The position numbers and the translations under genes were made by a program. Positions 17,391 to 25,978 of a DNA stretch of 35,738 bases are shown piece by piece. Location of the stretch: NCBI GenBank assembly GCA_002789675.1, contig PFTR01000167.1, positions 1-35,738 on the forward strand. Direction: 5' to 3'. Source of the DNA: Alphaproteobacteria bacterium CG_4_9_14_3_um_filter_47_13. Its GTDB lineage: Bacteria > Pseudomonadota > Alphaproteobacteria > Micavibrionales > Micavibrionaceae. The first letter of the stretch is position 1. Every line of letters begins with the position of its first letter. The notes beneath the pieces were generated by a model, which was not told where the DNA came from, ran no database searches, and saw only the letters and a list, made by a program, of their open reading frames with translations.

Positions 17391-17447
17391 ACACGGAGAA
17401 ACGAAGATTAAAAGTTTACTATCCCCCGGATCTCTGTTTCTCCGTGT
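17391..17447. repeat. Perfect 12-bp inverted repeat, likely bidirectional terminator
   Basis: ACACGGAGAAAC at 17391-17402 is exactly complementary to GTTTCTCCGTGT at 17436-17447, with a 33-base loop. It lies between two convergent genes (TerC ends 17371, rarA ends 17462). The A/T-rich flanks on both sides (for example TATATTTTTAA) would allow termination in both directions, but the large loop is unusual for a terminator. Confidence 0.6.
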
Positions 17448-17461
17448 AAATCTTTATAGAA

Positions 17462-18754
17462 CTATTTCTGACTGCGGATTTTTTGCCAGTATTCAAGCCG
17501 TTTGTTGATCTCGCGTTCAAAGCCGCGTTCTGGTGGATTATAGAATTGCGGTCTTTTCATGTCGTCGGGGAAATAATTCTGGCCGGAAAACCCTGTGTCT
17601 GTATCATGGTCATATTCATACCCTGTGCCGTAGCCTTCCTGCTTCATCAGATTTGTTGGTGCATTGAGGATATGTTTTGGAGGCATCAGAGAGCCTGTTT
17701 CCTCTGCGCTTTTTTGCGCCTTACCATAGGCCTTGTAAACAGCATTGGATTTTGGCGCTGTTGCAAGATAAACCAGCGCCTGCGCTAGTGCCAGTTCGCC
17801 TTCGGGACTTCCGAGCCGTTCATAGGTGTCCCATGCGGCAATGCAGAGCGGCAAGGCCTGCGGATCAGCAAGACCGATATCCTCGCTTGCCATTCTTGTG
17901 AGGCGGCGGGCAATAAAACGCGGATCTTCTCCCCCTGCCAGCATTCTTGCAAACCAGTATAAAGCGGCATCAGCATCGGAGCCCCGCACGGATTTATGCA
18001 GGGCGCTGATAAGATTATAATGCCCGTCATCTTTTTTATCGTAAAGCGGAGCACGTCGGTTCACAAGTTTGGTCAAGGACGCAGTGTCCAGTTCCTGATC
18101 CTGCGCCAGAATTTGCGCCGCCATGGTTAGTAAATAACGTCCGTCCCCATCAGCCATGGCTTTTAAAGACATCCGGGCGTCATCGGTAAGATTCAAGGCT
18201 TTCCCGCATTCCTCTTCAGCACGTCTTAACAGCAGTTCCAGTGCCGGATCATCCAGTCGTTTGAGAACAAAAACCTGACAACGGGAGAGCAGCGCGGCAT
18301 TGAGTTCAAATGACGGGTTTTCCGTGGTTGCGCCGATCAGGATAATCGTGCCATCTTCAACAACAGGCAAAAAGGCATCTTGCTGTGATTTATTAAAGCG
18401 GTGGATTTCATCAACAAAAAGGAGCGTTCCCTTACCATTCTGCCGTCGTATTCGGGCACTTTCGAAAACTTTTTTTAAATCCCCCACGCCAGAAAAAATA
18501 GCGGAAATTTGCTCGAAATGTAGAGAGGTATGGGTGGCCAGTATTCGTGCTAATGTTGTTTTGCCACAACCCGGCGGCCCCCAGAGAATCATGGAAAGCA
18601 TCTGACCTGCATGAGCCATTTTATAGATTGTTCCATGTGTCCCGGTCAGGTGCTCCTGACCGGCAATATCTTCTAGCATACGGGGTCGCAAGCGATCTGC
18701 CAGAGGCCGCGATTGTTTCAAATCCTGCTCTTTTGTCATAAATAAATCGGTCAT
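17462..18754 (-). CDS. rarA: Replication-associated recombination protein A (MgsA/RarA AAA+ ATPase)
   Basis: A clamp-loader-like AAA+ ATPase acting at stalled replication forks with SSB. Walker A is GPPGCGKTT (59-67), Walker B VDEIHR (114-119), sensor 1 GATTENPSFELN (141-152) and the arginine-finger region LLSRC (155-159). The C-terminal tetramerisation half includes SALHKSVRGSDADAALYW and ATAPKSNAVYKAYGKA. The 430-residue length is typical. In many alphaproteobacteria rarA follows rplQ and a protease gene, consistent with this location. A TATAAT on the coding strand at 18764-18769 would give a nearly leaderless transcript if the ATG at 18754 is used; ATG at 18739 is the alternative. Confidence 0.95.
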   Translation of the reverse strand: MTDLFMTKEQDLKQSRPLADRLRPRMLEDIAGQEHLTGTHGTIYKMAHAGQMLSMILWGPPGCGKTTLARILATHTSLHFEQISAIFSGVGDLKKVFESARIRRQNGKGTLLFVDEIHRFNKSQQDAFLPVVEDGTIILIGATTENPSFELNAALLSRCQVFVLKRLDDPALELLLRRAEEECGKALNLTDDARMSLKAMADGDGRYLLTMAAQILAQDQELDTASLTKLVNRRAPLYDKKDDGHYNLISALHKSVRGSDADAALYWFARMLAGGEDPRFIARRLTRMASEDIGLADPQALPLCIAAWDTYERLGSPEGELALAQALVYLATAPKSNAVYKAYGKAQKSAEETGSLMPPKHILNAPTNLMKQEGYGTGYEYDHDTDTGFSGQNYFPDDMKRPQFYNPPERGFEREINKRLEYWQKIRSQK

Positions 18755-18876
18755 TTTTTATTTATTATATCAGGACAAAAACGCGCAGTGATATGCTTAT
18801 ATGGGTTTATGATACAGATATTTTAAATATTCTGTGTTTATTTGTTTCTTTATGACCTCAGTAAAGAGGGTGTTAT

Positions 18877-21033
18877 TTATCCGTTTCCACGAATCTGTGT
18901 GAGCAGGTTACTGACAGCTTTTTCAAGGCTGCCGGATAGTCCGGCAATATCATCGGCGGAAGTTTTGAGCATTTGGGAGGCTAGTCCTGTTTCCCCTGCT
19001 GCGGCCTGCACATTGCCGATGATGCTGGCAACTTGACGCGCCGCATCGGAGACTTCGGAGATGTTACGGGTGATCTCGGCAATAACAGAATTCTGTTCTT
19101 CCACAGCACTTGCTGTTCCTGTTGATGCCTGATCAATATCAGAAATATTCTTGATAATCTCCTGCATGGCCTGTACAGAATCCTGTGTCGCGTTTTGGAT
19201 TTCCGTGATTCTGGTTTCGATTTCTTCTGTTTTCTTTGCGGTTTCATTGGCCAGTTTTTTGACTTCGTCTGCCACAACGGAAAAGCCTTTCCCTGCTTCT
19301 CCTGCACGGGCAGCTTCAATTGTTGCGTTCAGTGCAAGAAGATTGGTTTGTTCGGCAATATCTTTAATTGCAACAACAACTTCGCCGATATTTTCAACCA
19401 GCCCATTCAGTTCATCAACTTTTTTACTTGTATTTTTGGCGCTGCTGGAAGCCATATTGGCTTTAGAAGCAACATCGGAAATCTGTTTGGATATTTCCTG
19501 TGCGCTGGCGGTCATTTCTTCTGTCGCAGAAGCCACCGTTGCCGCATTGGCACTGGTTTCTTCCGAAGCAGCTGCAACCGAAGTGCTGGAAGATTGTGTC
19601 TGACTTGCCGTTTCTTCCATATTTTTAGCTGCATCCTGAAGTTTGTCGGCCGCTTCGGCAAGATTTTTAATCGTACCACCAACCTGCGCATCAAACTGAT
19701 CCGCCATTTCATTCATAATGCGCTTTTTCTCCTGTATAGCACGTCCTTCGGTAAGTTTTTGATCTTCCCGTAATCGCTCGGCTTCAAGACCATTTTCTTT
19801 AAATACCTGTACGGATGCTGCCATTTCTCCGATTTCATCGCTGCGCTCCGTTCCCGGAATTTCAATATTAAAATTGTTTTTTGCCAGCTCGTTCATCGCT
19901 GCTGACATCTGTGTGATTGGCTGCGATATTTTCCGGGAAGAAAATAAAGAGATCAGAATAATTCCGACAAGAACCCCCATCGTTGAAAAGAGAGCAAAAT
20001 TTTTCATCTGTTTGATAGGTGCCATAACTTCTGACTCGTCAATTTCGGCCAGAATGGCCCAGCTCGTACCATGAAAATTGATCGGTCCGTAAGCAGAGAC
20101 AACAGGAATGCCCCGATAATCCAGAACGGTTTCAACGCCCTGTTTACCTTCAAGTGCCAGATCAACAGTCCGTCCCGGAACTTTTGTTTTCAGAATGGTT
20201 GATTCTTTGGAAAATCTGGAATCGCTTCTCATCAGATGATCCTGACCAACAATATAGGTCTCACCGGATTCTCCCATTCCTGCAGACATTTGCATCACAT
20301 TATTAATGCGTGCAATGGGCATTTGAAAGGCAAGTACACCTGCCAGACGACCGTTTTCTAGAATAGGCTGGGCAATAAAGCTTGCGGCTATGCCACCACT
20401 TGGTGCATAAGGGCTGAAATCAAAAAATACCTGATATCCGTCTTGCGGATGATCCCGTGCATCGCGGAATGCAAGACCAAGGGCGCTATCTTTCCATTGT
20501 CCGGTATTCAGGTTCGTGGCGAAATCAAGCTCCTTGAAAACCGTATAAACAAGATTGCCGTTCGTATCGAACAGAAAAATATCATAATAGTCGCGCTGGC
20601 GCAGAAAATGACGAAACCACGGATGGTATTTGGCATGCATCTGGCTGTAAAGGGAGTCATCAGGTGCGGTATCCAGATTTTCTTTTTGTCCCGCAGGATT
20701 TGGATTGTTATCAATATAAAGTTTGTGTAACTGCTCAGTCTGGTTACCGCTAATGCCAATCTCATTCCATCCTGTTGTAAAATCCGATAAGGCCTGACGA
20801 ACATAGTCGTTGGCGGCTAAAGACGATAAATCCTGCTCGATTGATTGAAGATAATTTTCTAAGGATCCCACACGTGAAGCCTGAAGGGCAACCAGTTTAT
20901 CTTGCGCGGCTATCATTCCTGCCTTCGAGGCTTTGGACACTGTAATAAAACCGGTAATGCCCGCAGAAAGGATGGCAAGGCATGTAATTAAAATAGGGAG
21001 CTTCTGGGATATCTTCAGTTTACAGGGATTCAT
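18877..21033 (-). CDS. Methyl-accepting chemotaxis protein with periplasmic sensor domain
   Basis: A transmembrane chemoreceptor signalling to CheA/CheW. The start at 21033 is chosen over 21051, because AAGGAG (21043-21048) is nine bases upstream. In the 718-residue product, a membrane helix spans 13-33, a large periplasmic domain 34-344 with [19 protein letters not shown] (257-275) as in Cache-type receptors, a second membrane helix 346-366, HAMP 367-420, and a cytoplasmic coiled coil. The highly conserved hairpin tip is [20 protein letters not shown] (561-580) followed by [15 protein letters not shown]. No CheR-docking pentapeptide is visible at the C-terminus. No other chemotaxis gene is in the window, so it is an orphan receptor; the ligand is unknown. 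Confidence 0.95.
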   Translation of the reverse strand: MNPCKLKISQKLPILITCLAILSAGITGFITVSKASKAGMIAAQDKLVALQASRVGSLENYLQSIEQDLSSLAANDYVRQALSDFTTGWNEIGISGNQTEQLHKLYIDNNPNPAGQKENLDTAPDDSLYSQMHAKYHPWFRHFLRQRDYYDIFLFDTNGNLVYTVFKELDFATNLNTGQWKDSALGLAFRDARDHPQDGYQVFFDFSPYAPSGGIAASFIAQPILENGRLAGVLAFQMPIARINNVMQMSAGMGESGETYIVGQDHLMRSDSRFSKESTILKTKVPGRTVDLALEGKQGVETVLDYRGIPVVSAYGPINFHGTSWAILAEIDESEVMAPIKQMKNFALFSTMGVLVGIILISLFSSRKISQPITQMSAAMNELAKNNFNIEIPGTERSDEIGEMAASVQVFKENGLEAERLREDQKLTEGRAIQEKKRIMNEMADQFDAQVGGTIKNLAEAADKLQDAAKNMEETASQTQSSSTSVAAASEETSANAATVASATEEMTASAQEISKQISDVASKANMASSSAKNTSKKVDELNGLVENIGEVVVAIKDIAEQTNLLALNATIEAARAGEAGKGFSVVADEVKKLANETAKKTEEIETRITEIQNATQDSVQAMQEIIKNISDIDQASTGTASAVEEQNSVIAEITRNISEVSDAARQVASIIGNVQAAAGETGLASQMLKTSADDIAGLSGSLEKAVSNLLTQIRGNG

Positions 21034-21102
21034 AACAGTGTACTCCTTCATTTTAAAGTTAAAATGGGTGTCTTTATTTATCAGAAAGAGAGAAATCAGG
21101 TA

Positions 21103-21859
21103 TTAAAAACTTCTGGAAACGCCAAAAATGATGCGACTGGCGCAGCCATCGGCACATTCTTGAGGTTCATCGAGATTGGTATCAACATATTGTAAAGACA
21201 AGTCAAAACTTTCCAGATTATAACCAAGACCAACAGACCAGTCTGTGTAATCCGGCACTCCGAAAGAGGCATTATCTTGAATAGCTTGATGGCCGACATG
21301 GGCCGATAATGTAAAGTCTGCAGGCAGGGGCACTTCCATCCCCAGAGCATAATATTGCGAATTATCGCTGCTGCCAAAATAATCGGGAGAATAGTTCACC
21401 GAAGCCGAGATGGAAAGAACGTCAAAATCATATCCCAGAGCGAGATAGGCTTCGTAGAAATCATAATCAAGAGAGCTGTCTGCACCCGGATAAGCGTAAT
21501 AAATGGCTCCGATATCATAGGTCAGTTGATCAATGGATCCTTCATAACCACCATATATATCAATTTCAACACTGGCTTCATCACCATCATTAAAATCTAC
21601 GTTCGAGCCCCAGATGCCAGCATGAAATCCAGTGCTGTGCGAAAGGTCAAACCCGCCCTGAAGGGCAATATGCTCATCAGACTGCGCTATTCCCCGAAAG
21701 GAGTATTCGGTAACGAATCCAACATTCGCCGAAATCTCGATATCGGATTTTGCCATATCAGCGTGTGCAGAAAGAGGGAGGCATATTAACGAAGCTATAC
21801 AGAGGGAGGCATATTAACGAAGCTATACAGAGTATCTGAGAAATTATTTCTTTTTTCAT
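21103..21859 (-). pseudogene. TIGR02001/Gcw_chp-type outer-membrane protein, frameshifted in the signal peptide
   Basis: From 21756 to 21103 the frame encodes a beta-barrel-like protein of about 217 residues with alternating strands: ISANVGFVTEYSFRGIAQSD, FHAGIWGSNVDFNDGDEASV, IDIYGGYEG and a terminal aromatic FGVSRSF. This matches the TIGR02001 (Gcw_chp, PF09694) family of putative porins. The family needs a signal peptide. One is encoded from the ATG at 21859 (MKKEIISQILCIASLICLPL) but it is in another frame and reaches a stop at 21758. A perfect 28-bp tandem duplication (21777-21832) explains the shift: removing one copy joins the signal peptide as LSAHA before DMAKSDIE. The gene is therefore broken, phase-variable or affected by a sequence error. 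Confidence 0.85.
21777..21832. repeat. Perfect 28-bp tandem duplication in signal-peptide region
   Basis: The block at 21777-21804 is repeated without mismatch at 21805-21832. The preceding bases AGAG (21773-21776) match the last four of each unit, so the identical segments are effectively 32 bases at a 28-base period, as expected of replication slippage at a short repeat. Since 28 is not a multiple of three, it changes the reading frame. Confidence 0.97.
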
Positions 21860-21915
21860 GTAAGTTTTCTCTAAGATTAGAAAGAGCTATTTAAAGAGTA
21901 TATCAAATGAAACTT

Positions 21916-21932
21916 AAAAAGCACTGCTTTTT
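21916..21932 (-). terminator. Candidate terminator downstream of fcl
   Basis: AAAAAGC (21916-21922) and GCTTTTT (21926-21932) form a seven-pair stem with a three-base loop. On the minus strand it lies about 60 bases after the fcl stop and upstream of the outer-membrane protein start. Only two G-C pairs support the stem, so termination is likely partial. Confidence 0.4.
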
Positions 21933-21992
21933 TTAAAAAAGTATGGTGCATATTTTTTAGATATTTTTTGGGTATTGTGAGATATGATTTAT

Positions 21993-22928
21993 TTATACTG
22001 AGATAGAATGACAATACCCTTGATAGGTCATTTCAAGACCTTTCTTCAAAGGTGTCCGGCTTTGCCAGCCGAGAGCTTTTATTCTGCTGTTATCCATGAG
22101 TTTGCGTGGCGTGCCATCCGGTTTTTCTTCGTTGTAAACAAGCGTTCCCTGAAAACCGATAATGCGTGCCATCATACGGGCAAGGGCGGCAATGCTTATC
22201 TCGTTACCACTGCCGATATTGATATGGGATTCTTCGTCATAATTCTCGAGTAGAAAGACCAGCGCCTCGGCCAGATCGTCAATATAGAGAAACTCCCGTA
22301 ATGGTGTGCCGCTTCCCCAGATTTCTACCTGATCCTGCTGCTGCTCTTTTGCCTGATGCAGTTTCATCATCAATGCAGGAATAACATGGGATGTGTGAGC
22401 ATGATAACGATCTCCAGTACCATAAAGATTGCAGGGCATGGCGGCAATAAAGTGACAGCCATATTGACGGCGATAGGAACGGCACAATTCTGTGCCTGCA
22501 ATTTTGGCGATGGCATAAGCTTCATTGGTGGGTTCGAGTGCCCCTGTCAATAGTGATTCTTCAGGGATGGGCTGCGGCGAAAATTTAGGATAGATACAGG
22601 AAGAGCCTAAAAACAAGAGTTTTTCTACCTTCGTCTGATAGGCCGCATGAATGATATGGCTCTGGATCATTAGGTTGTCATAAAGAAATTCTGCGGGAAA
22701 AGAATTATTGGCGGCAATCCCGCCGACTTTGGCGGCAGCCAGAATAATGGCATTTGGTCTGTTTTGTGCAAGCCAGTCTGAAACATCGGCCTGTATCCGT
22801 AAGTCCAGATCATTGGTCAGGATTGTGCAGTTTTCTTTTTGCAGACGTCTTGCCATGGCACTGCCAACCATGCCGCGATGTCCGGCAATCCAGATTGTCT
22901 TATTCTGCAGCGAGAAGCATTGGGTCAT
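21993..22928 (-). CDS. fcl: GDP-L-fucose synthase
   Basis: An NADPH-dependent epimerase/reductase of the SDR superfamily that converts GDP-4-keto-6-deoxymannose to GDP-L-fucose. The 311-residue product has the cofactor motif GHRGMVG (16-22), AAAKVGGIAANN (64-75), SSCIYP (109-114) with the catalytic serine, the YAIAK pair (Tyr138, Lys142), and NLYGTGDRYH and WGSGTPLREFLYIDDLA further on. It begins 29 bases inside gmd, so the two enzymes are translationally coupled. The product would feed surface polysaccharide synthesis. Confidence 0.95.
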   Translation of the reverse strand: MTQCFSLQNKTIWIAGHRGMVGSAMARRLQKENCTILTNDLDLRIQADVSDWLAQNRPNAIILAAAKVGGIAANNSFPAEFLYDNLMIQSHIIHAAYQTKVEKLLFLGSSCIYPKFSPQPIPEESLLTGALEPTNEAYAIAKIAGTELCRSYRRQYGCHFIAAMPCNLYGTGDRYHAHTSHVIPALMMKLHQAKEQQQDQVEIWGSGTPLREFLYIDDLAEALVFLLENYDEESHINIGSGNEISIAALARMMARIIGFQGTLVYNEEKPDGTPRKLMDNSRIKALGWQSRTPLKKGLEMTYQGYCHSISV

Positions 22929-23949
22929 AAGAGGTGTGTTTCTGTATGGCCATGATATCGGCTGTCATCATTTGCTCGACCAGAGTACTGAAGCTTATAC
23001 GTGGTTCCCATCCCAGCTTTTGCTTTGCTTTTGTGGCATCTCCGCGTAACTCATGGACTTCATTGGGGCGGAAAAATTGCGGGTTAACTTCCACGAGAAC
23101 ACGGCCATCGGAAGCGCGGTATCCTTTTTCTTCCAGACCCTGTCCCTGCCAGATAATATTTGTTCCGGCGCAGGCGAAAGCGGCATTGATAAAATCACGG
23201 ACGGAATGACTCTGCCCCGTCGCCAGAACATAGTCATCCGCCTGTTCCTGTTGCAGGATGAGCCACATACCATGGACATAATCTTTAGCATGTCCCCAGT
23301 CGCGCCGTGAATCAAGATTGCCGATCATCAGTTTTTCCTGTTTCCCCGTTATAATTGCGGCGACTGCCAGAGAAATTTTTCGGGTCACAAACTCTTCGCC
23401 GCGCAACGGGCTTTCATGGTTGAATAAAATACCGTTCGAGGCATGAAGCCCATAGGAGTCCCGATAATTACGAACCGTCCAGTAGGCATAAAGCTTGGCA
23501 GTCGCATAAGGGCTGCAGGGCGCAAATGCTGTGGTCTCGTTTTGCGGGGCTGGCGCGCTGCCAAACATTTCCGAGCTGCTGGCCTGATAAAAACGGATTT
23601 TTGTGTCCCGGATTGCTTCCAGTAAACGCAATGTACCGAGCGCGTTGATTTGAGCTGTGGATTCAGGGGTTTCAAAGCTAACCTTTACATGGCTCTGTCC
23701 GGCCAGATTATAAATTTCATCCGGCGCAATTGTCTCGACCAGGCGCCGCAAATTTCCACCATCAATCATATCACCGTAATGAAGATGAAAATGTCTGTTT
23801 TCCATAAAATCATTAATACGGGAGGTGTCATTTGTAGCACTATAAAGGCGTAGCCCATGAACTTCATAGTTTTTTTCAAGCAGAAACTGCGCAAGAAGAG
23901 CGCCATCTTGTCCGGTCACACCGGTTATGAATGCTTTTTTTGTTGCCAT
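22900..23949 (-). CDS. gmd: GDP-mannose 4,6-dehydratase
   Basis: It converts GDP-D-mannose to GDP-4-keto-6-deoxy-D-mannose, the substrate of fcl. I set the start at the ATG at 23949 (MATKKAFITGVTGQDGALLA), with GGAA upstream; a GTG at 23961 is possible. Motifs: GVTGQDG (10-16), NLAGQSHVKVSFETP (81-95), SSSEMFG (124-130), Tyr148/Lys152 in SPYATAK, ILFNHESPLRGEEFVTRKI, and RRDWGHAKDYV. The 349-residue length is in range. It overlaps fcl by 29 bases and lies 84 bases after a pair of small unknown genes on the same strand. Confidence 0.96.
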   Translation of the reverse strand: MATKKAFITGVTGQDGALLAQFLLEKNYEVHGLRLYSATNDTSRINDFMENRHFHLHYGDMIDGGNLRRLVETIAPDEIYNLAGQSHVKVSFETPESTAQINALGTLRLLEAIRDTKIRFYQASSSEMFGSAPAPQNETTAFAPCSPYATAKLYAYWTVRNYRDSYGLHASNGILFNHESPLRGEEFVTRKISLAVAAIITGKQEKLMIGNLDSRRDWGHAKDYVHGMWLILQQEQADDYVLATGQSHSVRDFINAAFACAGTNIIWQGQGLEEKGYRASDGRVLVEVNPQFFRPNEVHELRGDATKAKQKLGWEPRISFSTLVEQMMTADIMAIQKHTSYDPMLLAAE

Positions 23950-24033
23950 ATCGTTCCGCACTGCCCACCATTACGATAGTATGCAGTTAAAACGAAAAAC
24001 AGGAAAAAAACAAGGGAAATTGCGCCCTGAAAT

Positions 24034-24327
24034 TCAGCCATTGCTGTATGATATTGTTTGTTTCTCCGTAAGTTCTGGAACAAGAACGGGAGTCTGGCCG
24101 GAAGCCGGAGGCGGTGTTCCTTTATCGGCTGTGCTGCAATTGAAGATTCCATGCATACCTTCCGGCGCGGCGGTGTCTATTTTTATATTCAGGGATTCTT
24201 CGATATCTGCCTGTATGCACCTGAAATTCAATGAAGAATCCGTTTGATCGGAAGAAGAAAGGCGAACGTGGTCTGCACCGTCCAATGCATCCAGAATGGG
24301 TGTATTTTCGGATAAAAACCCTGCCAT
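24034..24327 (-). CDS. Small hypothetical protein upstream of gmd
   Basis: Encodes 97 residues; family not recognised. The start ATG at 24327 shares one base with the stop of the preceding gene (TAATG), and GGAGAG lies nine bases upstream, so the pair is translationally coupled. The sequence has a hydrophilic N-terminus (MAGFLSENTPILDALDGADH), a beta-like middle (HVRLSSSDQTDSSLNFRCIQ, ESLNIKIDT), a C-x-S motif and a proline-rich tail (GTPPPASGQTPVLVPE). No signal peptide or membrane helix is visible. Together with its neighbour it lies in the same direction as gmd-fcl, but a role in fucose synthesis is not shown. Confidence 0.6.
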   Translation of the reverse strand: MAGFLSENTPILDALDGADHVRLSSSDQTDSSLNFRCIQADIEESLNIKIDTAAPEGMHGIFNCSTADKGTPPPASGQTPVLVPELTEKQTISYSNG

Positions 24328-24611
24328 TATACCGCTCTCCTGACTTCTACATAAGCGACATGCGAGATTTGTGCAGGAAAAACATCTCCGGCTTTATGTG
24401 TCACAAGGCCAATTTGTGTATTATTGGCAATACGTTCGAAAATTTCACCGCCTTGATAGGGCATTTCAGCGATTTCTTCATATCCGGCTCTGAATTTGAT
24501 GCTTTTATCACTCACGGATACAGTATAAGTCTCCGCCTCCGGTAAGGTTTCCGGAACGATAATCACAATACTAAATCCATTTCCAAGAAGAAAGTCGCAG
24601 CGTTCAAACAC
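24327..24611 (-). CDS. Small hypothetical protein, first gene of the gmd-side transcript
   Basis: Encodes 94 residues from a GTG start at 24611, preceded by GAGG at nine bases. I do not recognise the family. The predicted strands alternate (FSIVIIVPETL, TYTVSVSDKSIKFRAG, TQIGLVTHKAGDVF, HVAYVEVRRA), suggesting a compact beta-rich soluble protein. It overlaps the next small gene by one base. A TATAAT lies about 27 bases upstream with 8-bp direct repeats beyond it. The pair looks like a functional two-protein unit. Confidence 0.6.
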   Translation of the reverse strand: MFERCDFLLGNGFSIVIIVPETLPEAETYTVSVSDKSIKFRAGYEEIAEMPYQGGEIFERIANNTQIGLVTHKAGDVFPAQISHVAYVEVRRAV

Positions 24612-24637
24612 AGTAAAATCCTCACTTCATTTATAAT

Positions 24638-24667
24638 ATTATAGCGTATGGGGCTTAACAGCGTATG
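24638..24667 (-). promoter_or_regulatory. Promoter with direct-repeat operator upstream of the small-gene pair
   Basis: On the minus strand CATACGCT occurs at 24667-24660 and again at 24650-24643, and the last T of the second copy is the first base of TATAAT (24643-24638). The position where a -35 box should be falls in the distal repeat and is not like TTGACA. This layout suits an activator-dependent promoter. Transcription would start near 24631, about 20 bases before the GTG. Confidence 0.55.
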
Positions 24668-24693
24668 AAAACTATATTGGATTTTAGATAAAG

Positions 24694-25557
24694 TTAACCT
24701 TTTTGGCGAAAAGGATGTGCTAATTGTTGCAGAAAGCCGGGTGGCATGTATTCATTGATGCCAATATTCACCGGAGGACGGCGTTTGGGATTAAAATAGG
24801 TTCCAAAAATATGATCCCAGATCATAAGATTTTCACCATAATTCTTGTTGCCTTCGCTTAACAGGCGGCTGTGATGCCAGCGATGGAGGCCGGGCGTATT
24901 GAATATCCATGACAGAAACCCGAAACGCATTTCAACATTACAATGGGTGAGCATTCCAATAAAAGCGGTAATAGCAGACAGCCAGATTAAAACCTCCATC
25001 GGCGCGCCAAGAAGAAGAAGAATACTCATTCCAAAAAGAATGCTCGCAAGACTGTCAATAAAGTGGAAGCGTCCGGTGTTAATGATCCAGAGCCTTGTGA
25101 CACTATGATGGATGGCATGAAAACGCCAAAGAGGAAGCCACTCATGGGCAATTCTATGCGCCCAGTACAAACCGAATTCCGCAGCGGTTACGCCCATTAT
25201 GACCTGAATCCATAACGGCCATTCCCGTGGCCAAATGCCATGGCCTTGCTCTGCTGCCGGTGTCACCAGAGCAGCCAGACCAATAACGGTGCTAAAAATC
25301 ACAAGTGTCTGTACCGTTCCCTTGCTCAGCAAGGTATGGGCGATATTGGCAAAAGTCTGGCCGTCACCTTTATTCCATTGTGGCTCATGTGGTATAAAGC
25401 GCTCCAATGCCAAAAGGGATAGCGCAAGAAACAGATAAGCCAGATTAAAGAAAAGCACAGGCTGTTCTTTAACAAAGCCGTAGCCTGTAATGAGCAGACA
25501 GATAACCATCAATCCCGGCCAGGTTGCTCGGGAAAGAGTAAATTTTGTGTATTGCAT
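24694..25557 (-). CDS. Fatty acid hydroxylase / sterol desaturase superfamily membrane protein
   Basis: An integral-membrane di-iron oxygenase-like enzyme. The 287-residue product has about five membrane helices and the full histidine set: HRIAH (134-138), HAIHH (147-151), His205 in the last membrane region and HRWHH (225-229). This matches the PF04116 fold. The substrate may be a fatty acid, lipid A acyl chain, carotenoid or sterol-like lipid; the sequence does not decide. Transcribed away from the small membrane gene at 25622. An 82-base gap separates its end from the promoter region of the gmd-side operon. Confidence 0.9.
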   Translation of the reverse strand: MQYTKFTLSRATWPGLMVICLLITGYGFVKEQPVLFFNLAYLFLALSLLALERFIPHEPQWNKGDGQTFANIAHTLLSKGTVQTLVIFSTVIGLAALVTPAAEQGHGIWPREWPLWIQVIMGVTAAEFGLYWAHRIAHEWLPLWRFHAIHHSVTRLWIINTGRFHFIDSLASILFGMSILLLLGAPMEVLIWLSAITAFIGMLTHCNVEMRFGFLSWIFNTPGLHRWHHSRLLSEGNKNYGENLMIWDHIFGTYFNPKRRPPVNIGINEYMPPGFLQQLAHPFRQKG

Positions 25558-25621
25558 TGTCTAAAACCTTATCTTCTTATATATCAAAAGTAATACAAAA
25601 CCGGACAGGAGTGCAATCGGA

Positions 25622-25960
25622 ATGCTGTTTGTAACATTCAAGATTTTCATCTCGGCGCTTGTAATTGCCTTTTCTTCATGGCTTTCGGAAAAAAAGCCGG
25701 AATTGGCGGGGTTTCTTGTTGCCCTGCCGCTGGTGACCCTGCTTGTGCTTCCTTTTTCCTTTTTGGAATATCAAAATACCGAGGCCAGTACACGTTTTGC
25801 CCAGAGTATTTTTACCGCTATTCCGCTCACACTCGTGTTTTTTGTGCCGTTTCTTTTTGCGGCCAGACTTCATCTGGGTTTTTGGTGGCTCTATGGCAGC
25901 GGTCTGGCACTTTTAATAGCGGCTTATTTCCTTCATAAATGGATATTATCGCTGCTGTAA
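25622..25960 (+). CDS. Small multi-pass membrane protein
   Basis: Encodes 112 residues with four predicted membrane helices (residues about 3-20, 28-48, 62-82, 87-107). A GGAG ribosome site lies about eight bases before the ATG. Conserved-looking features are SWLSEKKPELAGFLVALPLV in the first loop and second helix and the FFVPFLFAARLHLGFWWLYG segment. The pattern reminds me of DUF3147-type proteins, but I cannot confirm it. The gene converges on the 102-residue membrane protein gene, and its stop lies in a tandem duplication. Confidence 0.75.
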   Translation: MLFVTFKIFISALVIAFSSWLSEKKPELAGFLVALPLVTLLVLPFSFLEYQNTEASTRFAQSIFTAIPLTLVFFVPFLFAARLHLGFWWLYGSGLALLIAAYFLHKWILSLL

Positions 25961-25978
25961 TCAAGCTGCTGTAATCAA
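25951..25978. repeat. Perfect 14-bp tandem duplication across convergent stop codons
   Basis: GCTGCTGTAATCAA at 25951-25964 recurs exactly at 25965-25978. The first copy holds the plus-strand stop (TAA 25958-25960); the second holds the minus-strand stop (TGA on the complement, 25977-25975). Confidence 0.95.

Noticed and set aside
18810-18840. AT-rich imperfect hairpin (ACAG...CTGT) downstream of the chemoreceptor
   Set aside because: The stem is nearly all A-T with a bulge and a tiny loop; too weak to call a terminator.
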